A stretch of DNA of 6,474 nt from positions 1-6,474 of the forward strand of contig USNI01000054.1 of NCBI GenBank assembly GCA_900555975.1. Reading direction: 5' to 3'. The notes under the pieces were generated by a model that saw only the letters and a program-made list of their open reading frames with translations, was not told the DNA's origin and made no database searches. Positions within the stretch are counted from its first letter, which is position 1, and the number at the start of each line of letters is the position of its first letter. Made by a program: the position numbers and the translations under genes. This stretch comes from an uncultured Desulfovibrio sp. (GTDB lineage Bacteria > Desulfobacterota > Desulfovibrionia > Desulfovibrionales > Desulfovibrionaceae). Shown piece by piece: positions 1-5,119 of the stretch.

Positions 1-488
1 TGAATGAAGCGTCCGTCGCCGATGTAGATGGCGGAATGCCGTCCGTTGGGAGTGTTGGCGATGCGGAAGATGAGAATGTCGCCGGGCAGCAGGTCGCTCT
101 TGGCCACTTCGGTCCCTGCGCGGGACTGCCGGACGGTGTCGCGCGGAACGCTGACGCCGTGCTCGGAAAAGACCCAGTAGACGAATCCCGAGCAGTCGAA
201 GCCGGAAGAGGGGGAAGCACCGCCGCTCTTGTAGCGTACGCCGAGATGCTGCTTTGCGATGTCGGCCACGTCCTCGCCGAGGCTCATGAGCGTGGGACAG
301 AGATTGGCGCGGTAGAGCGTGTTTCCCGTGCCGGGCAGGTCGACGCCGGATGCGGATGAGACGGCCGGAGGCGGCGTCTGGGGAACGACGGGAATGACAT
401 CAGCCTGTTTCGGCTGACAGCCTGTCAGCGCGGGAAGCGTGAGCGCCGCGCAGAAGATCAGAGAAAGAATGCGGATGCGTGACGACAT
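1..488 (-). CDS. NlpC/P60-family peptidoglycan hydrolase, lipoprotein (3' end beyond window)
   Basis: This is probably a cell-wall endopeptidase that cuts peptide cross-bridges of murein from the periplasmic side. The visible 162 complete codons begin with a lipoprotein signal: a basic n-region, a hydrophobic stretch at about residues 7-20, and the lipobox L21-T22-G23-C24. Cys24 would be lipidated; Gln follows it, so under the E. coli rule the outer membrane is the likely destination. A Pro/Ser/Ala-rich linker (about 25-55) leads into the NlpC/P60 fold. The catalytic Cys99 lies in F97-DCSGF-V103. The catalytic His151 lies in H-SAIYIG, and a third polar position is expected at the His of GRFIH right at the edge. 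A good AGGAG sits 6-7 bases before the ATG. Gene and fold are clear; the exact bond cleaved is not. The C-terminus lies outside the window. A TTGACA at 605-600 is a possible -35 box, but no convincing -10 follows. Confidence 0.93.
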   Translation of the reverse strand, partial: MSSRIRILSLIFCAALTLPALTGCQPKQADVIPVVPQTPPPAVSSASGVDLPGTGNTLYRANLCPTLMSLGEDVADIAKQHLGVRYKSGGASPSSGFDCSGFVYWVFSEHGVSVPRDTVRQSRAGTEVAKSDLLPGDILIFRIANTPNGRHSAIYIGDGRFI

Positions 489-573
489 GATGACTCCTTG
501 TCCGCGTCGCGCAAAAAAAAGTATCCGGAAGAAGCGGCGCGCTGTAAAGAGTGTGTCCGGTGTGAGCGAAAGG

Positions 574-702
574 TTAAGGTTGCCCCTGAAAAGGAGGAGT
601 GTCAAGCCGGCCGGGCGCGGGAAGCCCGTGAAGGGCGCAGCCATGGTTCAGCATAGGGAGAGTCCCGCAGCGGGGGCAATGATTTTCCGCCGTCCGGAAC
701 AT
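574..702 (-). CDS. Possible 42-residue zinc-knuckle mini-protein
   Basis: This is a short open frame in the gap between corA and the NlpC gene, on the same strand as both. Its product would carry C9-P-R-C12-G and C22-A-L-H25-G, a CxxCG...CxxHG arrangement with nine residues between the knuckles, as in small zinc ribbons with one Cys replaced by His. The remainder is Pro/Gly-rich. The support is weak. The only ribosome-binding-like sequence (GGAAAGG) lies just 1-2 bases before the ATG. The frame is also open far upstream through corA in another register, as is common in GC-rich DNA. It could be a real small protein, a remnant of a zinc-ribbon gene, or chance. It resembles no named protein that I recognise. 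Confidence 0.25.
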   Translation of the reverse strand: MFRTAENHCPRCGTLPMLNHGCALHGLPAPGRLDTPPFQGQP

Positions 703-725
703 GCCTTTCCGTCCCGTTCCGGATG
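691..725. repeat. 8-bp perfect inverted repeat (stem-loop) between corA and the NlpC gene
   Basis: TCCGGAAC at 693-700 pairs exactly with GTTCCGGA at 716-723 around a 15-base loop, and outer bases 691/725 can also pair. No T-run follows on either strand, so it does not look like an intrinsic terminator. On the minus strand it covers the start region of the possible mini-gene at 574-702. It could be an mRNA 3'-end stabiliser for corA or a dyad binding site. Confidence 0.45.
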
Positions 726-742
726 CGTCGGGCGGAGGCGCG

Positions 743-766
743 GAAGGAAAGGACGGAAGACGTCCT
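743..766 (-). terminator. Candidate weak intrinsic terminator after corA
   Basis: Read on the minus strand, AGGACG (766-761), a TCTTC loop and CGTCCT (755-750) form a 6-bp hairpin that begins inside the corA stop codon. It is followed by TTCCTTCC rather than a clean T-run. Shape and place fit a terminator, but the poor U-tract makes it weak. Confidence 0.35.
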
Positions 767-1727
767 ACTTGAACCAGCCTCTTCGAAAGAAGAAGACGAG
801 CAGGGAGACCGTGATGAGCAGCATGAGACCGAGCGTGGCGAAATAGCCGTATTCCCAGTCCAGTTCGGGCATGACGCGGAAGTTCATGCCGTAGATGCCC
901 GCGATGACGCTGAGGGGCATGCACAGCGAGGTGAGCACGGTGAGCACCCGCAGCCGGTAGTCCGTCCTGCGCTGGGCGTGAAGAAGGCAGTCGTTGTGAA
1001 GATCCCGCAGACGTATCTCCAGCTGATCCTGACTGCGCACCACATGGTTCTGGCTGTCCATGATGTCCCTGAGTTCCGCCTTCAGATGGCTGAAGGGAAC
1101 GCTCTGCGTCTGAAGGCTCTGCAGAACGCTCATGCAGTAGTGCTGGTCCTCGAACTGGGAGTAGAGGCGGCTTACGCAGCGGCGCAGGGCGATGAGTTCG
1201 TCCTGACCGATGTTGTCCGGTTCGTCGTAGATTCTGTCGGCCAGTGCCTCCACGGCGGATCGGGCGGCCATGTACTGCCGGGTGCTGATGTCCGTGCAGA
1301 GGTCCATGATGAAGAAGAGCAGGGCCTGACTGGACGGCTCGGCAAGTTCGCCTCCGTTCTGCAGACGCTGGAGCGTGCGGTCGAAAAGGGGCGTGTCCGC
1401 GGCACCCATGCTCACGAGAACGCCTTTCATGCACAGCAGCATGACGTAGTCGGCTTTCGGACTGTTCCACTGCCTGCGCATGGGAAAGCGCAGAAAGACG
1501 CAGCCGCCCGAAACGTCCACATCCGGAAAGCTCACGGGCAGCGTGCATGCCGCCACGGCTTCGGGATCCGCGTTCAGACTGCTCAGATAGGCTCCGAGAT
1601 TCTGCAGGTCTTCTCCGGACTCCTCCAGCCGGATGTCGTGCCAGACGAGGATGGCGTCCTCTCCGGAGGCATCCTGTCTGATCCAGCGCTGGTCGCGGGA
1701 CCGAAGATGGTAGTGACGTATGTCCAT
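765..1727 (-). CDS. corA: CorA-family magnesium/cobalt transporter
   Basis: This is an inner-membrane channel for Mg2+ (also Co2+ or Ni2+ in relatives), normally a homopentamer. The 320-residue length matches the family (about 316-350). The order is the usual one: a soluble cytoplasmic alpha/beta domain (about 1-150), a long helical region (about 150-258), then two C-terminal membrane helices at about 261-279 and 295-314. The signature Y279-G-M-N282 closes the first helix and is the selectivity filter. The periplasmic loop reads MPEL (286-289), the classic CorA loop and an argument against ZntB. The tail R-R-G-W-F-K is basic and cytoplasmic. An in-frame TAG lies four codons upstream, so the ATG used is the first possible. 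It has no clear Shine-Dalgarno sequence, which suggests modest or regulated translation. A 208-base gap separates it from the acetyltransferase gene upstream, where I see no terminator, so read-through is possible. Confidence 0.95.
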   Translation of the reverse strand: MDIRHYHLRSRDQRWIRQDASGEDAILVWHDIRLEESGEDLQNLGAYLSSLNADPEAVAACTLPVSFPDVDVSGGCVFLRFPMRRQWNSPKADYVMLLCMKGVLVSMGAADTPLFDRTLQRLQNGGELAEPSSQALLFFIMDLCTDISTRQYMAARSAVEALADRIYDEPDNIGQDELIALRRCVSRLYSQFEDQHYCMSVLQSLQTQSVPFSHLKAELRDIMDSQNHVVRSQDQLEIRLRDLHNDCLLHAQRRTDYRLRVLTVLTSLCMPLSVIAGIYGMNFRVMPELDWEYGYFATLGLMLLITVSLLVFFFRRGWFK

Positions 1728-1805
1728 GCAGGAAAGCTAGCATGAAAGCTGAGTACTGAAAAGCTGACAGTCGTGATAAACGTGTCGTGAGACCATGCAT
1801 GACGG

Positions 1806-1843
1806 GGACTGCCCTCTTTTAGCGCAGACCGCAGAGCAGTCCA
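1806..1843 (-). promoter_or_regulatory. Candidate corA promoter with overlapping 7-bp dyad
   Basis: On the minus strand, TGGACT (1843-1838) and TAAAAG (1821-1816) match the -35 and -10 consensus at four of six positions each, with a 16-base spacer. Transcription would start near 1809, giving a leader of about 80 bases. GGACTGC (1842-1836) and GCAGTCC (1812-1806) are perfect inverted repeats lying on the -35 box and at the expected start site, as an operator might. The A-run at 1858-1850 lies about six bases upstream of the -35, where an UP element would be. All of this is inferred from sequence. Confidence 0.3.
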
Positions 1844-1849
1844 GCGGCC

Positions 1850-1866
1850 TTTTTTTTTGGGGGGGG
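1850..1866. repeat. T9G8 homopolymer junction (C8A9 on the minus strand)
   Basis: Nine T residues are followed directly by eight G residues, the longest homopolymer pair in the window. It lies in the gap between the acetyltransferase stop and the corA start. It is prone to slippage in replication and to error in sequencing. Its position just upstream of the candidate corA promoter means that length changes could alter promoter strength without touching a reading frame. Confidence 0.9.
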
Positions 1867-1935
1867 ATGGATGTGTACGGGCGCGGCTGGTCGTATGCAC
1901 CTTTACAGGGACGGCAGCCCGGCGGAGAAAGGCAT

Positions 1936-2598
1936 TCATGCCGGGGGCTGCTGCAGGCTGTCGCGCCGGAAGAGCGGCAGGAGTCTTTCGACGTTGCCTG
2001 ACTGAAGATCGCGGATATGTTCCCGGATGATATCTTCCGGCCAGTTCCACCATTGGATCTTCAGAAGTTCCGCAATCACCTCATCCGGGAATCGTCTGCG
2101 TATGGGCCTGGCGGGAACGCCGCCGACAATGGTGTAGGGCGGAACGTTGCGGGTGACGACGGCGCGGGTGCCGATGATCGCTCCGTCGCCGATGGTGACG
2201 CCCGACAGGATGACGGCTTCATAGCCGATCCAGACGTCATGGCCGATGACGATGTCGCCCTTGTTATCCCATGCCGTTGCCACGTCCCGTACGTCCAGCC
2301 CCCATTCTTCGAAAAACAGGGGGAAGGGATAGGTGGACAGGGAGGAGAGGGTATGATTGGCGCTTGCGAAGAGAAATTTTGCTCCGCAGGCGATGGAGCA
2401 GAATCTGCCGATCACCAGTCTGTCCCGGTTGACCGGATAGTGGTAGAGCACGTTGTTTTTTTCAAAGTCCCGGGGATCGTGGACGAAGTCGTTATACATC
2501 GTGAAATCGCCGACGCTGATGCCTGGATCGGTGATGACGGATTTCAGGTACACGGTGTGCTGATCACCTGTGCGGGGATAGATGGTTTCCGGATGCAT
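1936..2598 (-). CDS. Vat/CatB-type xenobiotic acetyltransferase (left-handed beta-helix)
   Basis: This is a cytoplasmic acetyl-CoA-dependent O-acetyltransferase of the hexapeptide-repeat class that includes Vat streptogramin and CatB chloramphenicol acetyltransferases; such enzymes are trimers. The 220-residue length fits the family (about 205-220). Visible landmarks: an N-terminal segment with SVGDFTMYNDF (28-38); a first hexapeptide stretch RLVIGRFCSIA (60-70); the F-A-S-A-N-H82 motif whose His is the expected catalytic base; an excursion loop with STYPF (88-92) and W99; then GDIVIGHDVWIGYEAVILSG (114-133) and further hexapeptides to VVGGVPARPIRRRF. The helical tail has WWNWPE (183-188). 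The start at 2598 is chosen because AAAAGGAG lies seven bases upstream. A longer frame opens at 2736 but has no ribosome site and adds 46 basic residues foreign to the family. The true acceptor (drug, sugar or other) cannot be told. The 213 bases upstream hold no clear promoter. Confidence 0.92.
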   Translation of the reverse strand: MHPETIYPRTGDQHTVYLKSVITDPGISVGDFTMYNDFVHDPRDFEKNNVLYHYPVNRDRLVIGRFCSIACGAKFLFASANHTLSSLSTYPFPLFFEEWGLDVRDVATAWDNKGDIVIGHDVWIGYEAVILSGVTIGDGAIIGTRAVVTRNVPPYTIVGGVPARPIRRRFPDEVIAELLKIQWWNWPEDIIREHIRDLQSGNVERLLPLFRRDSLQQPPA

Positions 2599-2811
2599 GG
2601 AGTCTCCTTTTGTGGAAGATCGGCGGTCTTTTTTGCCGGGGCGTTTTTTCGGGAGTCGGAAAGCAGGGAGGAACTTCCGAAAGACTGTATGCATGGGATG
2701 GCGTACCGATGCCGGGGCCTCTTTGCTCTTCGACATCAGGGCACTCTTTTTTCATACGGCCCGGCCGAACTTTTCTCCATCAACGGAACGATACCGCATC
2801 AAAGTGTATGC

Positions 2812-2841
2812 AAAAAAGAGGGGCTGCACGAAGCAGCCCCT
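2812..2841 (-). terminator. Intrinsic (rho-independent) terminator after the HTH gene
   Basis: On the minus strand a perfect 9-bp stem, AGGGGCTGC with GCAGCCCCT (2841-2833 and 2827-2819), closes a five-base TTCGT loop. One C later it runs into six T residues (2817-2812). It starts five bases after the stop codon of the small HTH gene. It isolates that gene from the acetyltransferase downstream, so the latter needs its own promoter. Confidence 0.92.
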
Positions 2842-2846
2842 GAAGG

Positions 2847-3110
2847 TCATTTCTGATGAATGATTTTTCGGATGGCGTGTACGGACAGGAAGTACTTTTC
2901 CGCCAGATCCTCCACTGAGGTGCCGTTTCGGTAGGCTGCGCCGATGTTGCGGTTGCGCATCTCCAGTTCCTTCCGATATCCGGAGACCTCTCCCCAGCGC
3001 TTCTGCCGCGCATGATCCACGGGCACATAAATATATCCTCCCTGGATATATGTCTGCAGCTCTCTGACCAGCGCTTCGGGAAGAAGGACCCCGGCATTCA
3101 CATATTTCAT
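2847..3110 (-). CDS. Small helix-turn-helix protein, CD3324-family-like
   Basis: This is an 87-residue protein that I read as a probable DNA-binding regulator. The N-terminal half is conserved-looking, with M-K-Y-V-N-A (1-6), a helix LPEALVRELQTYIQG (10-24), the strand GYIYVP (25-30) and then W39-G40 and RKELEMRN (46-53). The C-terminal half (about 52-85) is a resolvase/Mor-like helix-turn-helix: I-G-A-A-Y-R-N-G, then VEDLAEKYFLS, then SVHAIRKIIHQ as recognition helix. The pattern matches proteins catalogued as the CD3324 family (named from Clostridioides difficile), as I recall it. The start at 3110 has AAGGAGA eight bases upstream; in-frame codons further upstream are unlike the family. Its own strong terminator follows at once and a 10-bp inverted repeat lies about 65 bases upstream, so it looks like a self-contained unit, possibly autoregulated. 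Its target genes are unknown; the family is mainly seen in Firmicutes, which hints at transfer. Confidence 0.87.
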   Translation of the reverse strand: MKYVNAGVLLPEALVRELQTYIQGGYIYVPVDHARQKRWGEVSGYRKELEMRNRNIGAAYRNGTSVEDLAEKYFLSVHAIRKIIHQK

Positions 3111-3421
3111 GCGGACTTTCTCCTTGCTTTTGCCGGATGGAAAAGCCTGCACGGGAATATTGCGACGATGATCACTCCATGCAGGCGTCGCAGAAGGCCG
3201 TATCTGCATGGAGCCGTACTTCATTGTGCTTCATGGCGTTTGCTTTTTACTGCCGCAGCATGACGGCGTTTTTCTGTTTCACGACAGGATTCCGACGAAC
3301 GTTCCTGAAAAATCCGGTCCGGGAGGGACTCGGGGCGTTCATCGAATTCAGACAGTGACACATCGTTGCCCGGCTTGCATGAACCGGCGCGGCTCTTTCG
3401 TTCCTCACCGGGAGCGGACGC
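3111..3421. other. 311-base gap between trmFO and the HTH gene
   Basis: No credible coding region was seen on either strand. It should carry the 3' end of trmFO transcripts and the promoter of the HTH gene. A small GAGCG/CGCTC hairpin (3412-3423) overlaps the trmFO stop codon but has no T-run, so no clear trmFO terminator is visible. Other items are the 10-bp inverted repeat at 3175-3213, a palindromic GAACGTTC at 3297-3304, and a plus-strand GCCG/CGGC hairpin with five T residues (3252-3273) that serves no visible gene. Confidence 0.6.
3156..3213 (-). promoter_or_regulatory. Candidate control region of the HTH gene: 10-bp inverted repeat plus possible -10
   Basis: CTCCATGCAG (3175-3184) and CTGCATGGAG (3204-3213) are exact reverse complements 19 bases apart, and TGATCA (3169-3174) abuts the left arm. 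On the minus strand AATATT (3161-3156) could be a -10 box. The hexamer 17 bases upstream of it, CTGCAT (3184-3179), is a poor -35 but lies inside the left arm. A protein bound to the dyad would then cover the promoter. The repeat is certain; its function is inferred. Confidence 0.4.
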
Positions 3422-4843
3422 TCAGAGTCCGGCGTCAGCCAGCCAGGCGTCGAAGTCGGCGCGGCCGCGATCGGCCATTTCCGCCTTGCGGGCCTTTTTC
3501 TTCGTGCGTTCGGCAAGTTCGGGCATGAGGCCGAAGTGAATGTTGGAAGGCGTGAACTGCTTCGAGGCCGTGCGAAGATGCGTCATGAGCGCGCCGAGGG
3601 CCGTGGTCTGAGGCGGAAGGGAAAGCTCTCTGCCCTGCGCGCGGGCCGCAAGCAGAACGCCCAGCCACAGGCCGCAGGCCGCCGATTCCACATAGCCTTC
3701 CACGCCGGTGATCTGACCGGCGAGGTGCACGTTCGGGCGGGCCTTCAGGGAGAGGTCGGGATTCAGGCATTCCGGCGCGTTCACGTAGGTGTTGCGGTGC
3801 ACGCTGCCGAAGCGCAGAAATTCCGCATGGGCGAGACCGGGCACAAGGCGGAACACGCGATCCTGCGCGCCGTAGGTCATCTTGGTCTGACAGCCCACGA
3901 GATTGAAGGAGGTGCGTTCCGCATTTTCGGCGCGCAGCTGAAGCAGGGCGTAGGGGCGGCGGCCGGTACGCGGATCGGTGAAGCCCACGGGCTTGAGAGG
4001 GCCGAAGGTGAGCGTGCGGTCTCCGCGGTCGGCCAGTGCCTCGATGGGCATGCAGCCCTCGAAGTGTATCTCCTTTTCAAAGTCGTGCGCGGGAACGCGT
4101 TCGGCTTCGCGCAGGGCTTCGTAGAAGGCCGTGTATTCGGCCTTGGTCATGGGACAGTTCAGATAGTCTCCGTTGCCCTCGGCGTCGGGATCGAGCATGG
4201 TTTCCATGGGCCTGTCCAGAAAGGGCGCGTCGTCGGAGTAGGGCGGGGGCGCGTCGTTGCCGTAGCGCGAGCCGCGGAAGGCGATGCTCATGTCCACGGA
4301 GTCGGCGCGGACGATGGGCGCTATGGCGTCGTAGAAATAGAGGCGGGGGCTTTTGCCGTCGGAGGAGATCGCATCGGCAAGCGAGGCCGCGAGATTTTCC
4401 GAAATCAGGGGGCCGGCCGCCACGACGACGGTCCTGCCTTCCAGCTCCGGAGCGTCGAGCGCGGGAATCTGACGGCGGATGAGCGTGATGAGCGGTTCCT
4501 CCTCCACCATTCGCGTCAGCGCTTCGGAAAAGAGCGTGCGGTCCACGGCCAGAGCCTTGCCTGCGGGCACGGAACATTGTCCGGCTATGGCCATGGTCGC
4601 GCTGTGAAGCTTTCTCATTTCCTCCTTGAGCAGGCCTACGCCGGAACCCTGCGCATCGTTGGACCGGAAGGAGTTCGAACAGACCAGTTCTCCGAGAAGC
4701 GGACTTGTGTGCGCGGGAGAAAAGACTTCCGGCTTCTGCTCGTAGAGGGTGCAGGGCAGGCCTGCGCGCGCGAGGGCAAGGGCGCATTCACATCCGGCAA
4801 GTCCTGCGCCGATGATGACGAAAGCGGGCGTTGAGGTATCCAT
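3422..4843 (-). CDS. trmFO: TrmFO, methylenetetrahydrofolate- and FADH2-dependent tRNA m5U54 methyltransferase
   Basis: This enzyme makes ribothymidine at position 54 of the tRNA T-loop, using methylenetetrahydrofolate as carbon donor and FADH2 as reductant, in the cytoplasm. Landmarks in the 473-residue product: the Rossmann FAD motif G12-A-G-L-A-G17 with E19; E35-Q-K-P; S47-PLLGELVCSNS with Cys55 and C230 in D226-Y-L-N-C-P-M-T-K, which match the two redox/catalytic cysteines known for the family; and the late segments LAGQITGVEGYVESAACG and NIHFGLMPEL. The start at 4843 has GGAG about seven bases upstream; an upstream ATG at 4915 lacks a ribosome site and adds unrelated residues. The protein is longer than usual (about 435-450) because roughly 27 extra residues, rich in Asp and Pro, lie between R193-Y-G and G225-D-Y. 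It is divergent from the EF-G paralogue, which also acts in translation. Confidence 0.96.
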   Translation of the reverse strand: MDTSTPAFVIIGAGLAGCECALALARAGLPCTLYEQKPEVFSPAHTSPLLGELVCSNSFRSNDAQGSGVGLLKEEMRKLHSATMAIAGQCSVPAGKALAVDRTLFSEALTRMVEEEPLITLIRRQIPALDAPELEGRTVVVAAGPLISENLAASLADAISSDGKSPRLYFYDAIAPIVRADSVDMSIAFRGSRYGNDAPPPYSDDAPFLDRPMETMLDPDAEGNGDYLNCPMTKAEYTAFYEALREAERVPAHDFEKEIHFEGCMPIEALADRGDRTLTFGPLKPVGFTDPRTGRRPYALLQLRAENAERTSFNLVGCQTKMTYGAQDRVFRLVPGLAHAEFLRFGSVHRNTYVNAPECLNPDLSLKARPNVHLAGQITGVEGYVESAACGLWLGVLLAARAQGRELSLPPQTTALGALMTHLRTASKQFTPSNIHFGLMPELAERTKKKARKAEMADRGRADFDAWLADAGL

Positions 4844-4886
4844 GACGACTCCGTGTTCAGAAAAGAGGCGGCAGATCCGCCGTTGA

Positions 4887-4915
4887 AACATTGCGCGGCA
4901 CGCCGTGCCGGTCAA
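4887..4915 (-). promoter_or_regulatory. Candidate trmFO promoter enclosing a 15-bp palindrome
   Basis: On the minus strand TTGACC (4915-4910) is a good -35. AATGTT (4892-4887), 17 bases on, is a poor -10. The spacer is almost filled by CGGCACG-C-CGTGCCG (4896-4910), a perfect 7-bp dyad with a single central base. A repressor bound there would block the promoter. The palindrome is certain; promoter and operator roles are inferred. Confidence 0.35.
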
Positions 4916-5002
4916 CCTTACTGAAAGACGGAAGGGAAGTCACTCTCTTAAGCCCGTGGGACGGGAAAACCCCTTTTTCACCAGAAAAATAGCGGTATGC
5001 GC

Positions 5003-5032
5003 TTGACAGGGCATAGCGGCACTTTTTATGAC
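5003..5032 (+). promoter_or_regulatory. Candidate sigma-70 promoter of the EF-G paralogue
   Basis: A consensus TTGACA (5003-5008) is followed after 18 bases by TATGAC (5027-5032), which matches the -10 consensus at four of six positions. Transcription would begin near 5039, giving an 80-base leader. A TATATA at 5035-5040 is too far from this -35 to be its partner. Confidence 0.5.
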
Positions 5033-5056
5033 CTTATATAAGGATTCACTGAACTG

Positions 5057-5107
5057 ATGCAGGGGGCCGCGCGCCCTTTTTGCGTCCTCGAGAAATTCAA
5101 ACCCTAG
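5057..5107 (+). promoter_or_regulatory. Possible leader peptide overlapping a terminator-like hairpin (attenuator candidate)
   Basis: Within the leader of the EF-G paralogue an ATG at 5057 opens a 16-codon frame (MQGAARPFCVLEKFKP) that ends in TAG at 5105-5107, just before the GGAG ribosome site (5110-5113) of the main gene. AAGGA at 5040-5044 could serve it, though the 12-base spacing is long. Inside the frame GGGC (5064-5067) pairs with GCCC (5073-5076) and is followed at once by TTTTT (5077-5081), as in a weak intrinsic terminator. A ribosome on the leader would prevent or melt this hairpin. The stem is only 4 bp plus wobble pairs, so chance is quite possible. Confidence 0.27.
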
Positions 5108-5119
5108 TTGGAGATTCGT

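Noticed and set aside
36..359. Plus-strand open frame opposite the NlpC/P60 gene
   Set aside because: The minus-strand frame has the lipobox and the Cys/His catalytic motifs; the plus-strand product has none.
723..1745. Long plus-strand open frame opposite corA (and another minus-strand frame, 574-1800, in a different register)
   Set aside because: Compositional shadows of GC-rich corA. The translations are low-complexity and unlike any family, while the corA frame has unmistakable GMN and MPEL motifs.
1914..1951. GCAGCCC/GGGCTGC inverted repeat at the end of the acetyltransferase gene, with a nested GGCAT/ATGCC
   Set aside because: It lies mostly in coding sequence and has no T-run on the minus strand, so I do not call it a terminator. 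It may be chance.
2599..2736. 46-residue N-terminal extension of the acetyltransferase
   Set aside because: There is no ribosome site at the upstream ATG. The extra segment is basic and unlike the family, and the ATG at 2598 has a strong AAAAGGAG.
2017..2856. Plus-strand open frame opposite the acetyltransferase, extending over the terminator
   Set aside because: It crosses a clear intrinsic terminator and has no recognisable domain or ribosome site.
3252..3273. Plus-strand hairpin with five T residues (GCCG/CGGC then GTTTTT)
   Set aside because: The stem is only 4 bp and no plus-strand gene lies upstream to be terminated.
3536..4834. 432-codon plus-strand open frame opposite trmFO
   Set aside because: Antisense shadow. 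The His/Gly/Arg-rich translation has no domain, and the trmFO frame explains the region fully.
4953..4978. CCCGT/ACGGG hairpin followed by AAAACCCC and TTTTT on the plus strand
   Set aside because: The T-run is eight bases beyond the 5-bp stem, no plus-strand transcript is expected to reach it, and it lies upstream of the candidate EF-G-paralogue promoter.
5035..5040. TATATA as a -10 box
   Set aside because: It is 26 bases from the TTGACA at 5003, far too long a spacer; TATGAC at 5027 fits better.
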